Assembly: GCA_036556425.1 (NCBI GenBank)
Contig: DATBJJ010000066.1
Coordinates: 57,203 to 121,202, forward strand
DNA from: DATBJJ01 sp036556425
Lineage (GTDB): Bacteria; Acidobacteriota; Vicinamibacteria; Vicinamibacterales; 2-12-FULL-66-21
DNA: 64,000 nucleotides
Direction of reading: 5' to 3'
Below the pieces are notes generated by a model. The model was not told the origin of the DNA. It did no database searches and worked only from the letters and a program-made list of their open reading frames with translations. Positions within the stretch are counted from its first letter, which is position 1. Each line of letters starts with the position of its first letter. The position numbers were made by a program, and so were the translations under genes. Positions 1 to 9,268 of the stretch are shown here, in pieces.

Positions 1-1
1 G

Positions 2-1119
<1,118 letters not shown>

Positions 1120-1123
<4 letters not shown>

Positions 1124-2349
1124 TCATTTCGCGAACCGTGATTTCCGTTGCGGGCGTGTGCGCGAGCGCCGTCCTCCTGACGACGCTCGGGGCGTGCGGC
1201 AAGAAAGGGGATCCGCTTGCGCCCCTGCGGCTCGTGCCGCTGCCCGTCGGCGAGCTCTCCGCGCGAAAGACCGCGCAAGAGGTCGAATTGCGCTTCGTGC
1301 TGCCGACCGCCAACGCGGGCGGCGGCGGTCCGATCGATCTCGATCGCATCGAGATCTACGCGATCACGATTGGGCCGGGCGCGGTGACGCCGCCGAATCG
1401 CGATCTACTGATCAAGGAACGCGTCGTTGGAACGATCGCCGTGAAGCCGCCGCCGGTCGAGGGCGAAGAGAAGAAGCCGGCCGAGGCGGACAAGCGTCCG
1501 GCTCCTGGCGATCGCGTCACCTTCGTCGAGAAACTGACGGAGGACACGCTGAAGCCGGCGCCGACGGCGGCCGCGCCCGCGCCAACACCGCCCGCGCCGA
1601 CACCGCCCGCGCAAACACCAACACCGCCCGCGCCGGATGCCGCCGCCGCGGCGGCGGCTCAACCCGCGGCCGCGCCGTACCCGGTTCGCATCTATGCCGC
1701 TCGCGGGATCTCTCGTTCGGGCCGGCCCGGTCCGCCGTCGACGCGGCTCTCGATTCCGCTCGTAGCGCCCGTCGCTCCGCCTTCGTCGGTTGTTGCGCGG
1801 ATGGTGTCGGAGAAGGCTGTCGCGATCGACTGGACGCCGCCGGTGGCCGAGCCGGGCGCGGCGCCCCTGACGTTCAACGTGCTTCGGCCGAATGCGGCGA
1901 CGGCGATCAATCCGGCGCCGGTCACGGACGTCAAGCTCGAGGTGCCGCCGGAGTATGGAAAAGAGCAGTGCTTCGTCGTGCGGACGATTCAAACGATTGA
2001 GAACGTCACGATCGAGAGCGACGCGTCCGCGCCCGCCTGCGTGACGCCGCTCGATCGGTTTCCGCCGGCGGCGCCGAAGGGCGTGCGCGCCGTTGCGGAA
2101 GACGGCGCGGTCAATCTGGTGTGGGATCAGAATACGGAAGCGGATCTCGCGGGCTACGTGATCTTGCGCGGGGAGACGCCCGGTGAGACACTGCAGCCGC
2201 TCATGAACCAGCCCATCAAGGACGCGACCTATCGAGACACCACCGTGAAGCCGGGCGTACGATACACGTATGCAGTCGTGGCGGTGGATACCGCAACGCC
2301 GCCGAACACGAGCGCCCAGTCGGGCCCGGAGTCAGTGACCGCGCGATGA
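1120..2349 (+). CDS. Secreted lipoprotein with fibronectin type III domains
   Basis: 409 aa from a GTG start that overlaps the hslU stop (GTGA). The N-terminus is a lipoprotein signal with lipobox LGAC and the lipidated cysteine at about residue 26, followed by GKKGDP. A Pro/Ala-rich linker (about 148-183) separates an N-terminal region from two FN3-like beta-sandwich regions (about 215-305 and 313-405; the second has the typical VNLVWDQN...LAGYVILRG pattern). No catalytic residues were seen. It is probably an envelope-anchored binding or structural protein. Translational coupling to hslU is suggested by the overlap, but a functional link is not evident. Confidence 0.8.
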
Positions 2350-3107
2350 AACGCTTCTACCGGATCGAGCATCACGGCACGGATCGCCACGTCGTGGAGG
2401 ACGGCGATCGCTGGCACCTGGTCGACGGCGACATCTTCGGATCGTGGAAGGCCGGCGCGTCGATCTCCGCCAGCGCGCAGCGGTTCCTCGCGCCGGTCGC
2501 GCCGTCGAAGATCGTCGCCATCGGGCGGAATTACAAGGATCACGCCGCGGAGTTGGGCAACCCGCTGCCGGTCGAGCCATTGATTTTCCTCAAACCGCCG
2601 AGCGCGATCGTCGGGCCGGACGAACCCATCGTGATTCCGGATGGCGTGGGACGCGTCGATCATGAGGCCGAGCTCGGCGTCGTGATCGGCCGGCGCGCGC
2701 ACAAGGTCAGCGAACAGGAGGCGGCGAGCTACGTGTTCGGGCTGACGTGCGTCAACGATGTCACCGCGCGGGAGCTGCAGAAGAAGGACGTGCAGTTCAC
2801 GCGCGCGAAAGGCTTCGACACCTTCGCGCCGGTCGGACCCTGCATCGTGACGGGCCTCGACTACCGATCGCCGGACGGCCTTCAAGTCGAAGGCTGGGTG
2901 AACGGCGAGCGGAGGCAATCCGGTTCGACGAGTGCGCTGATCTTCTCGATCGACCGCTTGATCGCGTTCGTGTCCGCGGTGATGACGCTCCTGCCAGGAG
3001 ATATCATCTCGACGGGCACGCCGGCGGGCGTCGGGCCGATGAAGGCCGGCGATCGCGTGACCGTCAAAATCGCGGGCGTCGGAGAGCTCACAAACCCCGT
3101 TCAGTAA
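2346..3107 (+). CDS. Fumarylacetoacetate hydrolase (FAH) family protein
   Basis: 253 aa. Members hydrolyse or decarboxylate C-C bonds in beta-keto acids, such as oxaloacetate, acylpyruvates or catechol-pathway products. The C-terminal FAH fold is complete: GRNYKDHAAELG, LIFLKPPSAI, the metal-binding EAE in DHEAELGVVIG, the aspartate in CVNDVTARELQ, and the closing GDIISTGTPAGVG. The ATG overlaps the preceding stop (ATGA), and the transaldolase follows after 12 bp, so it is co-transcribed with its neighbours. The exact substrate cannot be told from sequence; acylpyruvase or oxaloacetate decarboxylase are the likeliest. Confidence 0.9.
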   Translation: MKRFYRIEHHGTDRHVVEDGDRWHLVDGDIFGSWKAGASISASAQRFLAPVAPSKIVAIGRNYKDHAAELGNPLPVEPLIFLKPPSAIVGPDEPIVIPDGVGRVDHEAELGVVIGRRAHKVSEQEAASYVFGLTCVNDVTARELQKKDVQFTRAKGFDTFAPVGPCIVTGLDYRSPDGLQVEGWVNGERRQSGSTSALIFSIDRLIAFVSAVMTLLPGDIISTGTPAGVGPMKAGDRVTVKIAGVGELTNPVQ

Positions 3108-3119
3108 AGCAGGCAAACC

Positions 3120-3773
3120 ATGAAGCTGTTCATCGACACCGGCAATCTGAAAGACGTCGAGAGCCTCGTGCCGCTCGGCATCATCGACGGCATCACGACG
3201 AATCCGTCGCTCCTCGCGAAGGAGCAGGGCGACTATCGCGAGATCCTGAAGAACATCTGCCAGCTCGTCAAAGGTCCGACGAGCGCCGAAGTGGTCGCGA
3301 AGGACTACGAGGGCATGCTTCGCGAAGGCCGCGATCTGGCGAGCATCGATCCGCACATCGTCGTGAAGGTGCCGTTCACGAAAGACGGCGTTCGCGCGTG
3401 CAAGACGCTCTCGTCGGAAGGGAAGAAGGTCAACGTCACGCTGTGCTTCTCGCCGACGCAGGCGCTCATCGCCGCCAAGGTCGGCGCCACCTACATCAGC
3501 CCGTTCGTGGGGCGCCTCGACGACATCGCGACGTCCGGCATGAACCTCATCGCGGAGATCGTCGCGATCTACGAGAACTACGATTTCAAGACCGAAGTGC
3601 TCGTCGCCTCCGTGCGGCATCCGATTCACATCGTCGAAGCGGCGAAGATGGGAGCGGACGTCTGCACGTGCCCCGCGGCGGTCATCGAAGCGATGTTCAA
3701 GCACCCGCTGACCGACATCGGGCTCGAGAAGTTCCTCAAGGACTGGGAGAAGGCCCAGGCGGTGAAGGCCTGA
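3120..3773 (+). CDS. Small transaldolase / fructose-6-phosphate aldolase (MipB/TalC type)
   Basis: 217 aa, the length of the short transaldolase class. It starts MKLFIDTGNLKDVE and contains the family signatures DGITTNPSLLAKE, the Schiff-base lysine in HIVVKVPFTKDG, and TYISPFVGRLDD. It catalyses reversible aldol transfer or cleavage on sugar phosphates in the cytoplasm (pentose-phosphate pathway). It ends with TGA at 3771-3773, overlapped by the putative CTG start of the carboxylase gene. Whether it is a true transaldolase or a fructose-6-phosphate aldolase cannot be decided here; genomes of this type usually carry it as transaldolase. Confidence 0.93.
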   Translation: MKLFIDTGNLKDVESLVPLGIIDGITTNPSLLAKEQGDYREILKNICQLVKGPTSAEVVAKDYEGMLREGRDLASIDPHIVVKVPFTKDGVRACKTLSSEGKKVNVTLCFSPTQALIAAKVGATYISPFVGRLDDIATSGMNLIAEIVAIYENYDFKTEVLVASVRHPIHIVEAAKMGADVCTCPAAVIEAMFKHPLTDIGLEKFLKDWEKAQAVKA

Positions 3774-5317
3774 CGGACAAGCATCTCGCTCATCTCGAGG
3801 AGCTCGAGCGCCGCGCGGAGCTTGGAGGCGGCGAGGGTCGGCTGCGGCGGCAGCACGACGCGGGGAAGCTCTCGGCGCGCGAGCGGATCGATCTCCTCTT
3901 CGATCCGGGGACGTTCCAGGAAGTCGACAAGCTCGTGACGCACCGGAGCCGCGACTTCGGCATGGACGAGCAGATCGTGCCGGGCGACGGCGTCGTCGCC
4001 GGCGCGGGGCGCGTCGAGGGCCGGCCGGTCTACGCATTTGCGCAGGACTTCACCGTCTTCGGCGGATCGCTCTCGGAAACCAACGCCGCGAAGATCGTCA
4101 AGATCATGGATCTGGCGATGAAGATGGGCGCGCCGGTCGTCGGGCTGAACGACTCGGGCGGCGCGCGCATTCAGGAAGGCGTGCTCTCGCTCGGGGGCTA
4201 CGCGGACATCTTTCTCAGGAACACGCTCGCCTCCGGCGTCATCCCGCAGATCTCCGCGATCATGGGGCCGTGCGCGGGCGGCGCCGTCTACTCTCCCGCG
4301 ATCACCGACTTCAACATCATGGTCGAGGGCACGAGCTACATGTTCGTGACCGGACCGGACGTGATACGCACGGTGACGCACGAGGAAGTCACGAAGGAGG
4401 AGCTCGGCGGCGCGAAAACGCACAACGAGACCAGCGGCGTCGCGCACTTTTCCGTGCACGACGATCGCGAATGCCTGCAGCTCATTCGCGAGCTGCTCGC
4501 GTACCTCCCCAGCAACAACCTGGACGATCCGCCGAGGCACGAGACATCCGATCCGCTCGATCGTGAAGACGACGCGTTGGACGCGCTCGTGCCGGACTCG
4601 CCGAACCAGCCGTACGACATGCACGATCTCGTGCACGCGGTGGCGGACGATGGCGCGTTCCTCGAGGTGCATCGCGATTTCGCGCGGAACATCATCGTCG
4701 GGTTCGCGCGGCTCGGAGGACGGAGCATCGGGATCGTCGCCAATCAGCCCGCGCACCTTGCCGGCACGCTCGACATCGACGCGTCGGTCAAGGCCGCGCG
4801 CTTCGTGCGCTTCTGCGATGCGTTCAACATTCCGCTCGTGACGTTCGAGGACGTGCCCGGGTTCCTCCCAGGCACGCGTCAGGAATACGGCGGCATCATC
4901 CGCCACGGCGCGAAGCTGCTGTTCGCGTTCGCCGAGGCGACGGTTCCGAAGCTGACGGTGATCACGCGGAAAGCGTACGGCGGCGCGTACTGCGTCATGT
5001 CGAGCAAGCACATTCGGACCGACTTCAACTTCGCGTGGCCGAGCGCGGAGATCGCCGTGATGGGGCCCGAAGGCGCGGTGAACATCCTCTACAAGCGCGA
5101 GCTGGAGACGGCGGCGGATCCCGCGGCGCTGCGCGCGGAGCGCGTCGACGAGTTCAGGGAGAAGTTCGCCAATCCGTACATCGCCGCGTCACGCGGGTTC
5201 GTGGACGAAGTGATTCGCCCGCGGCAGACGCGCGCGAGGCTCATCGCCGCGCTCGGCCAGCTCCAGACGAAGCGCGAGAAGAACCCGCCCAAGAAGCACG
5301 GAAACATTCCACTGTGA
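3770..5317 (+). CDS. Acyl-CoA carboxylase beta (carboxyltransferase) subunit
   Basis: About 515 aa. It transfers carboxyl from carboxybiotin to propionyl-CoA or acetyl-CoA. The sequence has the full crotonase-like double domain: ARERIDLLFDPGTF, the acyl-CoA oxyanion-hole GGARIQEGV and GPCAGGAVYSPA, and in the C-terminal half the second site around PGFLPGTRQE and KAYGGAYCVM, ending KKHGNIPL as in typical family members. No ATG, GTG or TTG lies near the expected N-terminus. The homology begins exactly at CTG 3770 (read LTDKHLAHLEELERR, expected M-x-DKHL), which overlaps the transaldolase stop as CTGA. I therefore call a CTG start. The first in-frame ATG (MDEQIV) would delete about 60 conserved residues. 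The biotin carboxylase subunit is not in the window. Confidence 0.93.
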   Translation: MTDKHLAHLEELERRAELGGGEGRLRRQHDAGKLSARERIDLLFDPGTFQEVDKLVTHRSRDFGMDEQIVPGDGVVAGAGRVEGRPVYAFAQDFTVFGGSLSETNAAKIVKIMDLAMKMGAPVVGLNDSGGARIQEGVLSLGGYADIFLRNTLASGVIPQISAIMGPCAGGAVYSPAITDFNIMVEGTSYMFVTGPDVIRTVTHEEVTKEELGGAKTHNETSGVAHFSVHDDRECLQLIRELLAYLPSNNLDDPPRHETSDPLDREDDALDALVPDSPNQPYDMHDLVHAVADDGAFLEVHRDFARNIIVGFARLGGRSIGIVANQPAHLAGTLDIDASVKAARFVRFCDAFNIPLVTFEDVPGFLPGTRQEYGGIIRHGAKLLFAFAEATVPKLTVITRKAYGGAYCVMSSKHIRTDFNFAWPSAEIAVMGPEGAVNILYKRELETAADPAALRAERVDEFREKFANPYIAASRGFVDEVIRPRQTRARLIAALGQLQTKREKNPPKKHGNIPL

Positions 5318-5340
5318 CTTCCGCCTAAAGCTGGAAGCGC

Positions 5341-6588
5341 TCATTTCAATCGCCCGTATTTCTTGAGCGCGGCGAGCAGGCGATCGTGCGGCAGCGCGTG
5401 AACACGAAGACCGTCCGCGCCGGTCATCGTCGCTGCCGCGAGCATCGAGTTCAGAATCGCTTCTTCCGTCGCCTGCACCGTCGCGTAGAACAGCGCGTTC
5501 ATCCTCGGGTTCGGCAGCATCTCGACGCGCGCCACCTTTTCTGCGCCTGCGATGCCGGCATTCGCGGTCGAGAACGTGACGAAGATATCGCCGGAGCTGT
5601 TGCCGCCGAAGCCGCCGGTCCGCCCGACGCCGAGCGCGACGCGGATCGCCAGGCGTTTCAGCTGCGTTGGAAGAAGCGGCGCGTCAGTTGCGACGATCAC
5701 GATGATCGATCCTTGCTCGACCTCGTCGTGTGGCGCCTTCACGCTCGTGCCGCAGCGCGCCATCTTCGGTTGTACCGACGGATCGTCGATCGCGATGCAC
5801 GTCTGGAGATCCGTGATCTCTTGTCCGACCGGCACGCCGGCAACACGAAAATCCTGCCGGCCGCCAAAGTTGCACTGGACGAGTACGCCGACGGTGTAGC
5901 TGCTCCCGTCGATCGTCACGACCCTCGACGCCGTGCCCGTGCCGGCCTTGAATCCAAGACAACGCATGCCGGTCCCGCCGCCGACGTTGCCTTCGGCGAC
6001 AGGTCCGCTCGCGGCGCCGTCGAGCGCGCGCATCACGTCGGCCGGCTTCACGTGAAAGCCGTTGATGTCGTTCAGTCCGCCGTCGTACGTCTCCGCCACG
6101 ACCGGCAGTCCCCACGGTTGAAGATTGGGACGCGACACCTGCCACGCGAGGATCGCGTCGCGGACGACGCCGACGCTGTGCGTATTCGTGATCGCGACAG
6201 GTCCCTCGAGGATTCCGCTTTCCTCGAGCCACGTCGTGCCCGTCATCTCGCCGTTGCCGTTCAGCGTGAACCACGCGCCGAACACCGGATCCGGGTTCTT
6301 CTTGCCGCGCGGATGAACGATCGTGACGCCGGTCCGCACGGGACCCTTGCCGACGACGAGCTTGCCGTCGCCCGAGATGAGCGTGGTTTGTCCGACCTCG
6401 ACGCCTTTGACGTCGGTGATGGCATCGAGCGCGCCGGGCTGTCCGCCGATGAGCGCGCTGATGCCGAGATCGTTGGCTCTTGGCTTCTTCGTGTCCTGCG
6501 CGTGCGCGCCGAGGGTGAATGCCGTTGCGAGTGCCGCGGCCGCCGCGGCTGCCGCTGCCCGTTCGAGCACAAGTGAGAAGCGCATCAT
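5341..6588 (-). CDS. Secreted P1 family peptidase (DmpA/BapA-like, self-processing)
   Basis: 415 aa with a Sec signal peptide (Arg, then an Ala-rich core ending AHAQ). Family members are N-terminal-nucleophile aminopeptidases or beta-peptidyl aminopeptidases that cleave themselves before a serine. The signature is present: VEVGQTTLI, TNTHSVGVVRDA, EGNVGGGTGM, and the processing region FGGNSSGDIFVTFS (around residue 335), where a Ser-Ser step replaces the more usual Gly-Ser. The ATG follows the stop of the upstream MetE-like gene with no gap (TGAATGATG) and has the Shine-Dalgarno GGAGAG inside that gene, so the two are a transcriptional pair. The second ATG three bases on is an equally possible start. 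Confidence 0.9.
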   Translation of the reverse strand: MMRFSLVLERAAAAAAAAALATAFTLGAHAQDTKKPRANDLGISALIGGQPGALDAITDVKGVEVGQTTLISGDGKLVVGKGPVRTGVTIVHPRGKKNPDPVFGAWFTLNGNGEMTGTTWLEESGILEGPVAITNTHSVGVVRDAILAWQVSRPNLQPWGLPVVAETYDGGLNDINGFHVKPADVMRALDGAASGPVAEGNVGGGTGMRCLGFKAGTGTASRVVTIDGSSYTVGVLVQCNFGGRQDFRVAGVPVGQEITDLQTCIAIDDPSVQPKMARCGTSVKAPHDEVEQGSIIVIVATDAPLLPTQLKRLAIRVALGVGRTGGFGGNSSGDIFVTFSTANAGIAGAEKVARVEMLPNPRMNALFYATVQATEEAILNSMLAAATMTGADGLRVHALPHDRLLAALKKYGRLK

Positions 6589-7815
6589 TCAGCTCTCTCC
6601 AGCCGTCTTCACCAGCGTGGCTGCCTTCGGCACGATGTCGGTCTGCAGCACCGGATCCGCCGCGGCGATGTACGTCGCCGGCAATCCAAGCTCGCCGCGG
6701 ACGATGTTGCACCCCTGCGCGATCGCGCTGGCCTTGTAGAACGCAATCTCGCGGTTGCAGCCCTGACGGCCGAAGCCGCAGTCGCTCGACACGATGAGCT
6801 GCTCGGGCGCGATGTGCTTCATCGCCGTCCGAATCGCGTCGGCCACGTCCGTCGATCGATCGGCCTGCAGCGTCCGGTGGCTCACGGCGCCGATGCAGAT
6901 CTTCTTCGGCAGCCTTCCCTTGTGCGGACCGAACAGGTCGAGCTCGGCGAAGTTGCGATCCTTGGTCTCGATCGTCCAGACGTCGCCGCGCATCTCGTTC
7001 AGATACAGCTCGAACGACGCCCGATAGCTCGTGTCTTCCATGACCCGCTGCATGTTGGGATTGCCCCAGCACGTGTGAATCCAGATCTCCACGTCGTCGA
7101 GTCCCTGCACCTCGCGGTTGTAGCACTCGATCATGAACTTCACCTTCTCGTGCTTGGCGCCGTACGTGTTGGCCATGAAGTGCAGCGTGGGCTCTTCGAT
7201 CTGGATGCACCTGCATCCGGCGTCGCGGAGCGAGAGCAGCTCCTGATTCATCGCGACAGCCATGTCCCAGACGACTTCGCGATTGTCTTTGTACTGCTTC
7301 GTGTGGATGTCGAGAAAGAGCCCCATCACTTGCGAGCAGCATGTCCCGAACCGAACGGGACGCGCCGCCTTGGCCTGCGCGATCCGCCAGATCTTGGCGT
7401 AGTCCAGCGGACGATGTTCGATCCTGCCCGTCACTCGCGGCCATCGCCAGCTCGTGTAGATCTCGTTCAGCAGCGTGCCTGGCGGATAGCGCAGCCACGG
7501 GCTGATCGTTTCCTCGGACTGGAGTTGATCGCCCTCGAAGCCGGTCCAGCGCTGAAGCGGATAATGGTGCCAGCTGCGCCCCGCGAAGTCCTCGTCGCAG
7601 TGGTAATCGCCGTGCGTGAGGATGTCGAGGCCGGCGCGCTCCTCGTCGCTGATGACGACCGCGAGCGCATCCTGGAACTTCTCGCGAAAGCGGATGTCCA
7701 TCATGCACGTGTCGAGCGGCCGCCCCCACATGCTGACGTCGAACCAGCGCGGCCGCGGCCACGAGCCGGTGACCGTGCTCGGCAGGACGAGATCTTTCGT
7801 GATGGTGAACGCCAT
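6589..7815 (-). CDS. MetE C-terminal-domain-like (cobalamin-independent methionine synthase family) protein
   Basis: 408 aa, a single barrel equivalent to the catalytic C-terminal domain of MetE, without the N-terminal barrel. Zinc-site motifs are present: IHTCWGN (His and Cys) and VSSDCGFGRQGC (Cys). GSWPRPRWF at the N-terminus and EEPTLH resemble the folate/substrate regions. Homologues include archaeal-type core MetE and epoxyalkane:CoM transferases, so the methyl donor or thiol substrate is uncertain. Shine-Dalgarno GGAGG lies 6 nt before the ATG. It is the first gene of a two-gene unit with the P1 peptidase. Confidence 0.85.
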   Translation of the reverse strand: MAFTITKDLVLPSTVTGSWPRPRWFDVSMWGRPLDTCMMDIRFREKFQDALAVVISDEERAGLDILTHGDYHCDEDFAGRSWHHYPLQRWTGFEGDQLQSEETISPWLRYPPGTLLNEIYTSWRWPRVTGRIEHRPLDYAKIWRIAQAKAARPVRFGTCCSQVMGLFLDIHTKQYKDNREVVWDMAVAMNQELLSLRDAGCRCIQIEEPTLHFMANTYGAKHEKVKFMIECYNREVQGLDDVEIWIHTCWGNPNMQRVMEDTSYRASFELYLNEMRGDVWTIETKDRNFAELDLFGPHKGRLPKKICIGAVSHRTLQADRSTDVADAIRTAMKHIAPEQLIVSSDCGFGRQGCNREIAFYKASAIAQGCNIVRGELGLPATYIAAADPVLQTDIVPKAATLVKTAGES

Positions 7816-7891
7816 GACACCCCTCCAAAGCGGTTGCGCCGGAAAGGGCCGCAGCTTAACATCCCGAGCGCACCCTGCGGTAGGGGACCGA

Positions 7892-8347
7892 ATGATAGTC
7901 GACCGGTTGGGAAATCGCGCGGTGGACGCGCATCTGCCGTCGCGCGTCCGTCAAGCGCTGGAGTATCTGCGAACGACCGATATGAATGCGATACAGCTCG
8001 GCCGCCACGAGATCGACGGCGATCGGTTGTTTGCGCTCGTGCAGGAGTACACGACGCGGCCCGCGCGTGAATGCGTCTGGGAAGCGCACCGCAAGTACAT
8101 CGACGTGCAGTACGTCGTCCGCGGCGTCGAGCGGATGGGACACGCGCCGCTCGCGCGCATGGTCGTTCGCGCGCCGTACGATCCGGAGCGCGACGTGACG
8201 CTCTTCGAGGGCGGCGACTCGTTCGTCACGGTCAACGCGGGCACGTTCGCCATCTTCGGACCGGATGACGTGCACTCGCCGTGCGTCGCGGCCCCGGAGC
8301 CGGCGCCCGTGCGCAAGGTCGTCGTCAAGGCGTCTATCGCGGATTGA
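7892..8347 (+). CDS. YhcH/YjgK/YiaL family (DUF386) beta-barrel protein
   Basis: 151 aa from the ATG at 7892 (MIVDRLGN); the longer frame upstream is antisense to the MetE-like gene and was rejected. Family hallmarks are WEAHRKYIDVQYVVRGVERMG, FAIFGPDDVHSP and VVVKASI, i.e. a small cupin-like barrel with metal-binding Glu/His residues. Family members sit in sialic acid and other sugar operons and are thought to be sugar-processing or anomerase-like proteins. Here it lies alone before a repeat tract, so the substrate is unknown. Confidence 0.88.
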   Translation: MIVDRLGNRAVDAHLPSRVRQALEYLRTTDMNAIQLGRHEIDGDRLFALVQEYTTRPARECVWEAHRKYIDVQYVVRGVERMGHAPLARMVVRAPYDPERDVTLFEGGDSFVTVNAGTFAIFGPDDVHSPCVAAPEPAPVRKVVVKASIAD

Positions 8348-8465
8348 CGCGAATTGACGCGGATTGACGCGGATCGCGCGGATCACGAGGATCATGAGGA
8401 TCGCGCGGATCACGAGGATCGCGCGGATCACGAGCATCACGTGGATCACGAGGATCACGCGGATC
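8347..8465. repeat. Degenerate 9-bp tandem repeat, family A (GATCRCGMG)
   Basis: About twelve consecutive copies of a 9-10 nt unit, GATCACGAG / GATCGCGCG / GATTGACGCG, fill the gap between the YhcH-like gene and the SGNH hydrolase and stop just before the Shine-Dalgarno GGAGGG. They are in frame with the downstream gene and would encode a HEDRADHED-type tail, but the family alignment and signal peptide start later, so I treat the tract as untranslated leader. Confidence 0.85.
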
Positions 8466-8479
8466 GGAGGGATTATTCG

Positions 8480-9262
8480 ATGCGAGCGAAAGCAGCGATT
8501 CTGTTGGCGTCTCTTGCCGTCATGTCGGCGGCCGCGCAGCAGCCGGCACCGGCGCCCGCGCCGGCGGTTCCCAATTGTCCCGAGCTCGCGACGGCGCTCG
8601 TGAACCTGGGGCGCAGCGACGCGCGTCTGCGAGACTGGCCCAACCTCGCGCGCTATCGCGATCAGAATCGACAGCTCGAGCCGGCCGCCGCGCAATCGCG
8701 CGTGGTGTTCATGGGCGATTCGATCACGGATGCGTGGCCGCAGCGCGCCTCGGAGTTCTTCGCGGGCAAGCCGTATGTCGGCCGCGGCATCAGCGGCCAG
8801 ACGACGCCGCAGATGTTGATTCGCTTCAGGCCTGACGTGATCGACTTGAAGGCGAAGGCGGTCGTCATCCTGGCGGGAACGAACGACATCGCCGGGAACA
8901 CCGGTCCGATGAGCGACGAAGAGATTCAGGGCAACGTCGCATCGATGTCCGAGCTGGCGAAGGCGAACGGGATCCGCGTCGTGCTGTCGAGCATTCTTCC
9001 GGTGAGCGCGTACCACACCGCGCCGAACGGCATTCCGCAGACGATTCAGCGACCGATGACCAGGATTCGGGCGATCAACGACTGGATGAAGAAGTACGCC
9101 GCGGCAGAGAAGCACGTGTATCTCGACTACTTCTCGGCGATGGTGGATGGAAGCGGGCTCCTACGCACGGAGTTGAGCGGCGACGATCTCCATCCGAACG
9201 CGCAGGGCTACGCGATCATGGGTCCGCTGGCGGAAGCGGCGATCAAACAGGCGCTGCGCTGA
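8480..9262 (+). CDS. Secreted SGNH/GDSL-type hydrolase
   Basis: 260 aa, starting at ATG 8480 behind GGAGGG (8 nt spacing). Signal peptide MRAKAAILLASLAVMSAAAQ, then a short PAPAPAPA linker. The catalytic blocks of SGNH esterases are clear: block I VVFMGDSITDAWP (nucleophile Ser), block II glycine in GRGISGQTT, block III ILAGTNDI (Asn), block V DDLHPNAQGYAIM (Asp and His). Likely an extracytoplasmic carbohydrate or lipid esterase/lipase. It is preceded by a family-A repeat tract in its leader and converges on the ADOP permease gene six bases beyond its stop. Confidence 0.93.
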   Translation: MRAKAAILLASLAVMSAAAQQPAPAPAPAVPNCPELATALVNLGRSDARLRDWPNLARYRDQNRQLEPAAAQSRVVFMGDSITDAWPQRASEFFAGKPYVGRGISGQTTPQMLIRFRPDVIDLKAKAVVILAGTNDIAGNTGPMSDEEIQGNVASMSELAKANGIRVVLSSILPVSAYHTAPNGIPQTIQRPMTRIRAINDWMKKYAAAEKHVYLDYFSAMVDGSGLLRTELSGDDLHPNAQGYAIMGPLAEAAIKQALR

Positions 9263-9268
9263 GCGGTG

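Noticed and set aside
2229..4037. Long antisense frames, also at 9812-11941, 17333-20233, 31775-34015 and 60143-62338
   Set aside because: Each mirrors a well-supported gene on the other strand and has Arg/Asp/His-rich low-complexity translation without domains.
8354..8479. N-terminal extension of the SGNH hydrolase encoded by the repeat (HEDRADHED-like)
   Set aside because: A signal peptide and a good ribosome-binding site define the later start at 8480.
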